From Halobaculum sp. CBA1158 (GTDB taxonomy: Archaea; Halobacteriota; Halobacteria; Halobacteriales; Haloferacaceae), in contig NZ_CP090371.1 in assembly GCF_021431925.1 (NCBI RefSeq), positions 2,666,001-2,730,000 of the forward strand: DNA of 64,000 nucleotides. The letters are read 5' to 3'. Shown here piece by piece: positions 51,365 through 58,478 of this stretch (the stretch's first letter is position 1; the number at the start of each line of letters is the position of its first letter). The notes below the pieces were generated by a model. It did no database searches, was not told the origin of the DNA, and saw only the letters and a program-made list of their open reading frames with translations. The translations under genes were made by a program, and so were the position numbers.

Positions 51365-52018
51365 TCAGTCGCTACGCTCCTGATACCACTCCCCGAACTT
51401 CTCCAGCGCCCGCCCGCGGTGGGAGATCGCGTTCTTCTCACCGGGACCCATCTCGGCGAACGTCGAGCCGTCGTACTCGAAGATCGGGTCGTAGCCGAAG
51501 CCGCCGTCGCCGCGGGCCTCGACGACCTCGCCGCGGACGACGCCGGCGAACAGCTTCACCGGGAGGGACTCCGTTCCCTCCCCGTCGGCGTCGCTCGCGG
51601 GGTCGCTGTCGGCTCCCGCGGCCGCGGCGGCGACGCGGTCACCGCGGTCGACCGGGTCCGGCGAGGCGTCGAACGGCTCGCCGTCGCAGTAGGCGAGGAC
51701 GCAGCGGAACTCGGCGCGGCGGTCGTCGAGTTCGCGGTGGACGAGCCGCCGGACGGCCTCGACGCCGAGGGTGTCCTCGGCGTACGCGGAGTAGGGGCCG
51801 GGGAAGCCGTCGAGGCCGCGGACGAACAGCCCGGCGTCGTCGACGATCACCGGCTCGCCCGCGTGGCGGTACGCCTCCCTGGCACCGCGGGCGGCGATCG
51901 GTTCGAGGTCGTGCGCCTGGACCTCCGCGTAGTCGAACTCGAGTTGGGCGACCGCGTCGCCGAGGTACTCCTCGGCCTCGCGGACCTTGCCCGGGTTGGT
52001 CGTGACGTACCGAAGCAT
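51365..52018 (-). CDS. rdgB: XTP/dITP diphosphatase (RdgB/HAM1)
   Basis: 217 aa. Hydrolyses ITP, dITP and XTP so they are not built into nucleic acids. TTNPGKVREAEEYLG at the start, the catalytic VDDAGLFVRGLDGFPGPYSAY, and GFGYDPIFEYDGSTFAEMGPGEKNAISHRGRALEKF at the end are all family signatures. A 25-residue Ala/Asp/Ser insertion in the middle (near 125-150) is a haloarchaeal expansion. Start 52018 (MLRYVTTN). Confidence 0.94.
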   Translation of the reverse strand: MLRYVTTNPGKVREAEEYLGDAVAQLEFDYAEVQAHDLEPIAARGAREAYRHAGEPVIVDDAGLFVRGLDGFPGPYSAYAEDTLGVEAVRRLVHRELDDRRAEFRCVLAYCDGEPFDASPDPVDRGDRVAAAAAGADSDPASDADGEGTESLPVKLFAGVVRGEVVEARGDGGFGYDPIFEYDGSTFAEMGPGEKNAISHRGRALEKFGEWYQERSD

Positions 52019-52161
52019 ACCGGCGCTGGGGTCGGCCCCGGCAAAGCCGCGTCGATGTCCGGTTCCGAACGTGCGGGAGGAGACCCAACCGGCGTCAGAG
52101 CAGTCGGCGAGAACGGCCACCCCCGGGAGCCTTTTGCTTCGTCGGGTCCGACTCACGCTCG

Positions 52162-52944
52162 ATGAGTGACGAGCGCCCCGACGGCGGCGACCGCGGCGGT
52201 CGCGCCGGCGATGACGATCGCGACGATCGCCGCGGTCGCGGGGATCGCAGCGATCGCGGCGGCCGCCGCGGGGATGTCGATCACCGCGACGGCGACTCGG
52301 GGCTTCGGCCCGCGGACCGGCGAGCCGAGGTCGGCGAGCCGGTCGTTCGCGGCGACCCGGCGGTCGCCGGCGAACGCGCCGAGCGGGCCGCGCGCTTCGA
52401 CCCCGACGACGACGAGAGCCTCGCCGAGGCCGCCGAGACCGTCCGTCAGTTCGCCGGCGACGCCGTCGGCGGCGACGACAACGTCGTGATGCTGCGCGGG
52501 GCGGCCGCCTGCGCGGCGCTCGTGCGCGGCCACGGTTCGTACAAGGCGGCCGCCGAGGCCGCCGGCGACGGCGTGCAGGTGTCGTTCATCCGGAAGTGGG
52601 CGCGGGTGCACGACCTCCCCGAGTCCGTCCGGCGACACGTCGCCCGCGGCGACATCGCCCCGACGGCGGCGAAGCACGTCGCCCGCGTCGCCGGCGACGC
52701 GCGCTTCCGGGTGGCGTGGGCGATCCTCGACGCCGATCTCACGGTCCGAGAGGTCCGCCGGATCGCCTCGGCGATCAACGACGGCACCGACCCCGAGATC
52801 GCCCTGCGCGAGGAGGGCGTCACCCCCGGCAGACTTCGGGTCGACCTCCCGCCGGCGGTGTACCGACGGCTCAGGGACCGCGCCTCCCTGGAGAACCGCG
52901 AGCCCGGCGACGTGATCGCCGACGCGCTCGAGACCTACCGCTGA
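52162..52944 (+). CDS. ParB-HTH-like plus ribbon-helix-helix protein (DUF7119-like)
   Basis: 260 aa. The first 70 residues are a disordered Arg/Asp/Gly tract. Residues about 100-205 read like the HTH part of ParB: HGSYKAAAEAAGDGVQVSFIRKWARVHDLPESVRRHVARGDIAPTAAKHVARV and then AWAILDADLTVREVRRIASAI. Residues 220-260 (GRLRVDLPPAVYRRLRDRASLENREPGDVIADALETY) match a ribbon-helix-helix DNA-binding unit. I recall the haloarchaeal name DUF7119. No ParA or N-terminal ParB CTPase domain is present. It is likely a DNA-binding protein; its target is unknown. Divergent from rdgB. Confidence 0.72.
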   Translation: MSDERPDGGDRGGRAGDDDRDDRRGRGDRSDRGGRRGDVDHRDGDSGLRPADRRAEVGEPVVRGDPAVAGERAERAARFDPDDDESLAEAAETVRQFAGDAVGGDDNVVMLRGAAACAALVRGHGSYKAAAEAAGDGVQVSFIRKWARVHDLPESVRRHVARGDIAPTAAKHVARVAGDARFRVAWAILDADLTVREVRRIASAINDGTDPEIALREEGVTPGRLRVDLPPAVYRRLRDRASLENREPGDVIADALETYR

Positions 52945-52982
52945 TCGGGGGCGGTCGTCGCGTCGGCGACGCTTCGTAAACG

Positions 52983-52988
52983 CTTATG
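52983..52988 (+). promoter_or_regulatory. TATA-like box of tRNA-Lys
   Basis: CTTATG, 26-31 bases before the first tRNA base, preceded by AT-richer TTCGTAAA. Confidence 0.5.
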
Positions 52989-53013
52989 CGGGCACGACGG
53001 TAAGTCCGGCCCA

Positions 53014-53087
53014 GGGCTGGTAGCTCAGTTAGGGAGAGCGTCCGGCTTTTAACCGGACGGTCGGGGGTTCGAATCCCTCCCAGCCCG
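53014..53087 (+). tRNA. tRNA-Lys(TTT)
   Basis: Acceptor GGGCTGG pairs with CCAGCCC. The anticodon stem TCCGG/CCGGA holds loop CTTTTAA, anticodon TTT. T arm GGGGG TTCGAAT CCCTC (one G-T pair), discriminator G at 53087. CCA not encoded, no intron. The last 22 bases plus 2 flanking bases (53066-53089) recur exactly at 53192-53215. Confidence 0.96.
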
Positions 53088-53091
53088 CTCC

Positions 53092-53133
53092 CGTGTGCCG
53101 CACGTGACGAACAAAGTGAGGAGCCGCGGCGCA
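53092..53133 (+). repeat. Hairpin after tRNA-Lys with GA-class top
   Basis: GTGTGCCGC and GCGGCGCAC form a nine-pair outer stem (one G-T). Its loop contains GA, AC, triloop AAA, GT, GA (53110-53120), the same class as after tRNA-Gly although the triloop is AAA and the inner flanks are unpaired. Confidence 0.6.
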
Positions 53134-53145
53134 CGGACGGTGTCC

Positions 53146-53205
53146 GAGGGATCCGAAGTAGACGGCGGCGAGCGAAGCGAGCCGACGGCGTGGTTCGAAT
53201 CCCTC
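53146..53205 (+). ncRNA. Candidate structured element of tRNA-Lys locus
   Basis: Parsed 5' to 3': GAGGGATCCGAA (53146-53157, an inverted copy of the tRNA-Lys T arm with one mismatch); GTAGA (53158-53162); CGGCGGC; apex GAGCGAAGCGA (53170-53180); GCCGACG (pairs with the previous stem, one mismatch); GCGTGG (53188-53193); TTCGAATCCCTC (53194-53205, in the second direct copy). The basal stem differs from the tRNA-Gly locus exactly as the two tRNAs differ, while GTAGA, GCGTGG and the apex core are unchanged. ncRNA type is a working label. Confidence 0.5.
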
Positions 53206-53215
53206 CCAGCCCGCT
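53192..53215 (+). repeat. Exact 24-base copy of the tRNA-Lys 3' end
   Basis: Identical to 53066-53089 and 126 bases downstream. It covers the same part of the tRNA and has the same length as the tRNA-Gly copy. Confidence 0.85.
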
Positions 53216-53244
53216 GTTCTCACGAGCGAAGCGAGTGTGAACAG
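53214..53244 (+). repeat. GA-capped mini-hairpin after the tRNA-Lys copy
   Basis: CTGTTCTCAC pairs with GTGTGAACAG (one mismatch); the top is GA, GC, GAA, GC, GA. This includes the GCGAAGC heptamer, known as an exceptionally stable DNA mini-hairpin. Confidence 0.8.
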
Positions 53245-53301
53245 CGCTCGCTGGAGGGGTTCGAACTACGGCACGAGTGAGCAAAGCAGGTCGGCGAGTC
53301 G

Positions 53302-55158
53302 CTACCGGAGTTCCCGTTCGAGGAACGTCACGGCGTCGTCGACGGCCGCCCCGTCGTCCGCGGCTCGGGGGAGCAGCAGGCGATAGGTCGTGCCGCCGGC
53401 GTCGAGCACCACGGCGTCGCGCTCGCGGGCGACCGCCGTCAGCGACCGGTACGGCACGACGAGTCGCCCCCCGTCGTCGCCGTCGACCACGACGACCGCG
53501 GCGGTGTCGGTGAACGCGACGGCGGCGGCCCCCCGCAGGGACGAGCCGCAGGAGCCGCCGACCGGGTCGCCCGCGCGGAGGCGCAGGAGGTGATGCGGCT
53601 GTTCGTGCTCGGAGAGCGCGTCCGACACCGGCGGGAAGCCGCGGGCGTCGCCGGCGAGGCGGTCGGCCGTCACCGAGTCGCCGACGGCCGCCGCGACGGT
53701 CTCGGTCGTCTCCCGGGTGGAGTCCCGTCGGTCGGCTGACGCGGAGGTGTTCTCGCGGTCCGTCGAGTCGGCCTCGGCGGCGTGCGAATCCGAGGGGTCG
53801 ACGGAGTTCGCGTCGGGAAGGCCGGTCGGGGGCGAATCGAGCGACGGAGCGGGGTCTGTCCCGGGGTCGGGATCGGGACTCGCGTCGGGGAGTGAACGGT
53901 CGGCGGCCGTCGCCTGCTCGGGCCGATCACTCGGGGGGCGCGCGGGGCGGGAGCCGACGCCGTCCGTCGGGGGGAGGATCCCGGTCGACGGGTCCACATC
54001 CGCGGGGGTCGAGGCGGGACCCGACCCGTCCGCGATGCTCTCGGCGGTGTGGGCCGGTGCGTCCGGGTCGTCGTGGGACGCGTCCGGGTCGGTGCGGGAC
54101 CCGTCCGATCCCTCCCGGGACAGAGCCGACTCGTCGCCGCGGCGGAAGCCGAGCGTGAAGACGGTTCCGTCGGGGTCGTTCGCGCGGATGTCGACTTCGC
54201 CTCCGTACACCTCCATGAGTCGGTCGACGAAGAACAGGCTCAGCCCCTCGCCGTGTTCGACCTGGGTGTGCTCGCCGTAGCCGAATATCTCGTCGTGGCG
54301 GGACGGGTCGATCCCGGGACCGTTGTCGGCGATCGAGAGGACGACCCGATCGTCCTCCTCTCGGGCCGAGAGGTGGAGTCGCGGGTGAGCGGCGTCGTTG
54401 TGTTCGATCGCGTTCTCGACGACGGCGTACAGCGCCGACGGCAGCATCTCGTCGGCCAGCACCGGCAGCGGGCCGGACACCTCGTCGGTCACGGAGACGT
54501 CGGCGGTCGGGGCGTCGGCGACCGCTTCCTCGAGGGCCGCCGCCAGATCGATCGGCCGAAGCGTGCCGGTGTCGCCCGCGAGGACGCCGCTGAAGCGACG
54601 GGTCGTGCGTGCGCGTTCGAGCATGTCGTCGACGCGGTCGGCGGCGGTGTCGAGCGAGTCCAGCAGCGACGCGACGCCCGGACCGTCGACGCGCTCTGCG
54701 ACCTCGTCGGCGACGCGCTCGACGTGGCCCAACACCACGTTCGCGTCGTTCCGGAGGTTGTGTCTGAGGACGCGATTGAGGATGCGAAGCGACTCCTCGT
54801 AGCGTCGGCGACGCGTCATGTCCGAGAACACGAGGGCGTACCCGCGCGTGTCGCCGTCGATCACCAGCGGAGAGGCGCAGCCGTGACCGTAGACGAGGCC
54901 CCCGTCTCGGGTCGTGAACTCGAACTCGTCCGCCCAGCGCTCGCCCTCGCGGACCGTCTCCTCGATGTCGGCGTACACCGCCTCGTCGCTGACGAACGTC
55001 GCCGGCGTCGATCCGATCAGTTCCTCTCGGTCGTATCCGGTGAACTCCCGCGCCGCGTCGTTGACATCGGTGATGACGAGATCGGTGTCGGTGATGACGG
55101 CCGGATCGACCGTCTCCCGAAACGCCTCGCGGTACACGACCGGATCGTTCGTCGACAT
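53302..55158 (-). CDS. PAS histidine kinase with disordered linker and PH-like C-terminal domain
   Basis: 618 aa, soluble. PAS at residues 10-120 (REAFRETVDPAVITDTDLVITDVNDAAREFTGYDREELIGSTPATFV). HisKA His in NRVLRHNLRNDANVV (near 135). HATPase with NAIEHNDAA, IADNGPGIDPSRH and GEGLSLFFVDRLM. A Ser/Asp/Pro-rich linker covers about 345-515. The last 90 residues (GDPVGGSCGSSLRGAAAVAFTDTAAVVVVDG to AVDDAVTFLERELR) look like a small PH-like barrel ending in a helix, with VVPYRSLTAVARERDAVVLDAGGTTYRLLL in the centre. That extension is not standard for kinases. No regulator gene is adjacent. Confidence 0.87.
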   Translation of the reverse strand: MSTNDPVVYREAFRETVDPAVITDTDLVITDVNDAAREFTGYDREELIGSTPATFVSDEAVYADIEETVREGERWADEFEFTTRDGGLVYGHGCASPLVIDGDTRGYALVFSDMTRRRRYEESLRILNRVLRHNLRNDANVVLGHVERVADEVAERVDGPGVASLLDSLDTAADRVDDMLERARTTRRFSGVLAGDTGTLRPIDLAAALEEAVADAPTADVSVTDEVSGPLPVLADEMLPSALYAVVENAIEHNDAAHPRLHLSAREEDDRVVLSIADNGPGIDPSRHDEIFGYGEHTQVEHGEGLSLFFVDRLMEVYGGEVDIRANDPDGTVFTLGFRRGDESALSREGSDGSRTDPDASHDDPDAPAHTAESIADGSGPASTPADVDPSTGILPPTDGVGSRPARPPSDRPEQATAADRSLPDASPDPDPGTDPAPSLDSPPTGLPDANSVDPSDSHAAEADSTDRENTSASADRRDSTRETTETVAAAVGDSVTADRLAGDARGFPPVSDALSEHEQPHHLLRLRAGDPVGGSCGSSLRGAAAVAFTDTAAVVVVDGDDGGRLVVPYRSLTAVARERDAVVLDAGGTTYRLLLPRAADDGAAVDDAVTFLERELR

Positions 55159-55318
55159 GTGTTGATACGGCCCGACGCCGAAGTACGTGCCAGTCTTTCA
55201 CGACATACAAACAGTCTTTCGTCAGACGCCTGTCGGCTGTTGACCGGGAACACCCGGTTCGGGTCGGGAGCGGACAGGCGAGAGACGGGCGGAGACGGAG
55301 GAACGTCGCCCTCCGCGG

Positions 55319-55777
55319 TCAGGACTCGCCGTGGTAGGTGCCGTCGTATCGTCCCTCGTGGTCGGCGGCCGCGATGACGAACTGTGCCACGCGCGCGCCG
55401 GGTTCGATCTCGATCGAGTGGCCCACCTGGAGGAGTCCCTCGCCGCGACCCTCGTAGCCGGCGTCCCACACGGCGGTGTTGAGCATGCACGAGTTACGCA
55501 GGAGCGTCGACCGCGGGTAGACGAAGCCGACGTGATCGTCGGGGACGGTGATCCGCTCGCCGTACTTCAGGACGTACGCGCCGGGGTCGAGGCGGTACGA
55601 ACCGTCCTCGGGGGCGACCTCGGCGCGCTCGCCGACCGACTTCTCGTCGCGGCCGATCCGACCGGGCTCGACCTGTTCGTACACCGCGTCGACGGTGAGA
55701 TCGACGCCGTTGGGCTGGATCTGCTCGTCCGCGACGGGGTCGAGGTGCCGTGCGACGGTCGGGCCGGATTCGAACAT
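55319..55777 (-). CDS. dut: dUTPase of the archaeal DCD/DUT family
   Basis: 152 aa. IQPNGVDLTVDAV, VGFVYPRSTLLRNSCMLNTAVWDAGYEGRGEGLL and IEIEPGARVAQFV are the motifs of the trimeric dUTPase/dCTP deaminase fold. The short length and the QPNGVDL opening match haloarchaeal dUTPase more than dCTP deaminase, which is about 195 aa. It removes dUTP and supplies dUMP for thymidylate. Start 55777 (MFESGPTVARHL); an upstream in-frame ATG lacks family character. Confidence 0.87.
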   Translation of the reverse strand: MFESGPTVARHLDPVADEQIQPNGVDLTVDAVYEQVEPGRIGRDEKSVGERAEVAPEDGSYRLDPGAYVLKYGERITVPDDHVGFVYPRSTLLRNSCMLNTAVWDAGYEGRGEGLLQVGHSIEIEPGARVAQFVIAAADHEGRYDGTYHGES

Positions 55778-55973
55778 ACCCGAGGGAGATACAGGCCGAC
55801 CAAAAAGCACGCCGGTCGCCAACCGTCGAGGACCCGTCCGAGGTGACCGTCTACCGAACCGACCGATCGGAAAACGTTCGGTCGGATTCGCGCCGGTCGG
55901 ACGAATCGATCACGCAATAATTACCGGACGGAATGGCGGTCTATCACGAACGTCGAGGTCATAACTCGCCGGA

Positions 55974-55980
55974 TTTATAT
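55974..55980 (+). promoter_or_regulatory. TATA box of aconitase
   Basis: TTTATAT, 27-33 bases before the ATG at 56007. Confidence 0.6.
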
Positions 55981-56006
55981 CCGCCGGGCGACGATACGCG
56001 GACGAT

Positions 56007-57992
56007 ATGGGACAGACGATTACAGAGCAGATTCTCGACGACCACCTCGTCGAGGGTGAGCTGACACCCGGCGAGGAGATCGGAATCGAGATCGACCAGG
56101 TCCTCACGCAGGACACGACGGGGACGATGGTGTGGCTGCAGTTCGAGGCGCTTGACCTCGACGAGGTCCAGACGGAACTGGCCGCGCAGTACTGCGACCA
56201 CCAGACGTACCAGTTCGACTTCAAGAACACCGACGACCACCGCTTCCTGCGTTCGGCCGCGGGCACCTTCGGCGCGTACTTCTCCCGTCCGGGCAACGGC
56301 ATCTGCCACCAGGTCCACAAGGAGAACTTCGCCGCGCCCGGGAAGACGCTCCTCGGCTCGGACTCCCACACGCCGACCCCCGGCGGGCTCGGCCAGCTTG
56401 CGATCGGCGCGGGCGGCCTCGACATCGCCGTCGCGATGGGCGGCGGCCCCTACTACGTCGAGATGCCCGAGGTCGTGAACGTCCAACTCGAGGGCGAGCT
56501 TCCCGACTGGGCGACGGCGAAGGACATCGCGCTACACCTGCTGGGCGAGCTGACCGTCAAGGGCGGCGTCGGCAAGGTGCTGGAGTACACCGGTTCCGGC
56601 GTCGAGGACCTCACGATCCCCGAGCGGACGACGATCACGAACCTCGGCACGGAGCTCGGTGCCACCTCCTCGATCTTCGGCACCGACGAGAAGACGAAAG
56701 ACTGGCTGGCGCGCCAGGACCGCGAGGAGGAGTACGTCGACCTCTCGCCCGACGAGGACGCCGAGTACGCCGAGACCATCGAGGTCGACCTCTCGGATCT
56801 GGAGCCGCTCATCGCCACGCCGTCGATGCCCGACAACGTCGTGCCCGTCAGCGAGGTGGCCGGCGAGGACGTCGAGCAGGTCATCATCGGCTCCTGTACG
56901 AACGGTGCCTACGAGGACATCCTCCCCGGCGCGAAGATGCTGGAGGGCCGCGAGGTCGCCAAGAAGACCGAGATGATCGTCGCGCCCGGCTCCAAGCAGG
57001 CCTCCGAGATGCTCGCCCGCGAGGGCTGGACGGCCGAGATGATGGCCGCCGGCGTGAACTTCTCGGAGGCGACGTGCGGTGCCTGCATCGGCATCGGCCA
57101 CGTGCCCGCCTCCGACTCCGTCTCGCTGCGCACGTTCAACCGCAACTTCGAGGGCCGCTCGGGCATCGAGGACGACTCGGTGTACCTGTGCTCGCCCGAG
57201 GTCGCCACGGCGGCGGCCATCGCCGGCGAGATCGTCGACCCGCGTGACCTGGCCGACGAACTCGGCGACCTCGAGGCGCCCGGTCTCGAGATGGGCACGA
57301 AGTACGGTCCCGGGATGGGCGAGTCCGACCCGGACATCATCAGCCCCGACGAGGCCGTCGACGACGGGCTCATCAAGGGTCCGAACATCGGCGACGTCCC
57401 CCTGAAGGACGGGATCGCCTCCGACATCCGCGGCGAGGCGCTCCTGAAGATGGAGGACAACATCACGACCGACCACATCATCCCGGCGACGGCGGACATC
57501 CTCAAGTTCCGCTCGAACATCGAGAAGCTCTCGGAGTTCACGCTCTCGCGCGTCGACGACACGTTCGCCCAGCGCGCGCTGGACGCCGACGGCGGCTTCC
57601 TCGTCGCCGGCGAGAACTACGGACAGGGGTCCTCGCGTGAGCACGCGGCCCTGTGCCCGATGTTCCTCGGGATCGAGGGCGTGCTCGCGCAGAGCTTCGC
57701 CCGCATCCACAAGGCGAACCTGTTCAACTTCGGCCTCGTCCCGCTCACCATCGACGAGGAGACGTACGAGAACATCGAGCAGGGCGACGACGTTGAGATC
57801 GTCGACGACGTGGACGAGGGCGTCCGCAACGGCCAGACCGAGTTCACCGTCCGCGTGAACGACGACTGGGAGGCCACGGCGCACCTCGACGCCTCCGAGC
57901 GCGAGCGCAAGATCCTCGCGGCCGGCGGCAAGCTCTCGTGGACGAAACAGCAGCACCAGTCCGGCAGCGGCGCAGCGCCCGCTGACGACTAG
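56007..57992 (+). CDS. acn: Aconitate hydratase
   Basis: 661 aa. Interconverts citrate and isocitrate in the TCA cycle with a 4Fe-4S cluster. LLGSDSHTPTPGGLGQLAIGAGGLDIA, the cluster Cys in IIGSCTNGAYEDI and SEATCGACIGIGHVPA, and the swivel-domain GENYGQGSSREHAALCPMFLG are all present and correctly ordered. The length is that of the archaeal/mitochondrial type. Strong TATA box; probably a highly expressed leaderless gene. Confidence 0.96.
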   Translation: MGQTITEQILDDHLVEGELTPGEEIGIEIDQVLTQDTTGTMVWLQFEALDLDEVQTELAAQYCDHQTYQFDFKNTDDHRFLRSAAGTFGAYFSRPGNGICHQVHKENFAAPGKTLLGSDSHTPTPGGLGQLAIGAGGLDIAVAMGGGPYYVEMPEVVNVQLEGELPDWATAKDIALHLLGELTVKGGVGKVLEYTGSGVEDLTIPERTTITNLGTELGATSSIFGTDEKTKDWLARQDREEEYVDLSPDEDAEYAETIEVDLSDLEPLIATPSMPDNVVPVSEVAGEDVEQVIIGSCTNGAYEDILPGAKMLEGREVAKKTEMIVAPGSKQASEMLAREGWTAEMMAAGVNFSEATCGACIGIGHVPASDSVSLRTFNRNFEGRSGIEDDSVYLCSPEVATAAAIAGEIVDPRDLADELGDLEAPGLEMGTKYGPGMGESDPDIISPDEAVDDGLIKGPNIGDVPLKDGIASDIRGEALLKMEDNITTDHIIPATADILKFRSNIEKLSEFTLSRVDDTFAQRALDADGGFLVAGENYGQGSSREHAALCPMFLGIEGVLAQSFARIHKANLFNFGLVPLTIDEETYENIEQGDDVEIVDDVDEGVRNGQTEFTVRVNDDWEATAHLDASERERKILAAGGKLSWTKQQHQSGSGAAPADD

Positions 57993-58478
57993 AGCGAGGT
58001 CGAGCGGAGCGAGACCTCGGTAAAGCGGCGGAGCGGTCTTTTGTGCCGCTCCGCCCATAGGAAGAGCGAGCCGACGAAGTCGGCTCGGTGAAACGGCGTT
58101 CACGAGACGCTGCGCGTCTCGTGAGCTCACGAGAGCTTCGCTCTCGTGAACGGCGAGGTGTCCGCGGCCGACCGCAGGGAGGCCGCATGGCCCGAGCCGC
58201 CCACCAAGAACCTCTTTTCGCCTCGGGTTTCCTCGCGCTCGCCGGAGGCGAGCGCTGCGGGAACCACTCGGCGAAAACCCGTTCATGTCGTCGGATTCCT
58301 CCGGAATCCGACTGCTGACGGGAAATCGAAGAGTTTCCGTAATGCCGAAAGGCCGCTCGCTCGGCCTCCGGCCTCGCTCGCGGTATGATACGTTAACCGC
58401 ACCGCAACCATCTACTGCTCTCCTGGCGAACGTTCATCCGCCAGTTCACTTATGCGTACAACCTCCAAAGAGCGGGGC
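57993..58478. repeat. Array of about ten hairpins between acn and rimI
   Basis: 486 bases without a gene. Perfect stems: 57995-58019 (7 bp, top GA GC GGA GC GA), 58027-58055 (10 bp, 9-base T-rich loop), 58067-58087 (9 bp, loop GAA), 58101-58123 (10 bp, TGC), 58127-58149 (10 bp, TTC), 58164-58186 (6 bp, top GA CC GCA GG GA), 58235-58255 (9 bp, GGA), 58290-58312 (10 bp, TCC), 58363-58373 (4 bp, TCC). One more at 58321-58338 has a bulge (loop GAA). On one strand every triloop is GNA closed by C-G. The stems themselves are unrelated in sequence. CTCGGTRAARCGGCG follows two of the hairpins. Confidence 0.8.
58448..58455 (+). promoter_or_regulatory. TATA-like box that fixes the rimI start
   Basis: ACTTATGC includes an in-frame ATG at 58452 and lies 24-31 bases before the GTG at 58479. 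The spacing favours the GTG as the leaderless start. Confidence 0.5.

Noticed and set aside
53245-53290. Possible third degenerate copy of the tRNA-Lys T arm (GGAGGGGTTCGAACTA)
   Set aside because: Only about ten bases agree and the following bases do not match the acceptor, so it could be chance.
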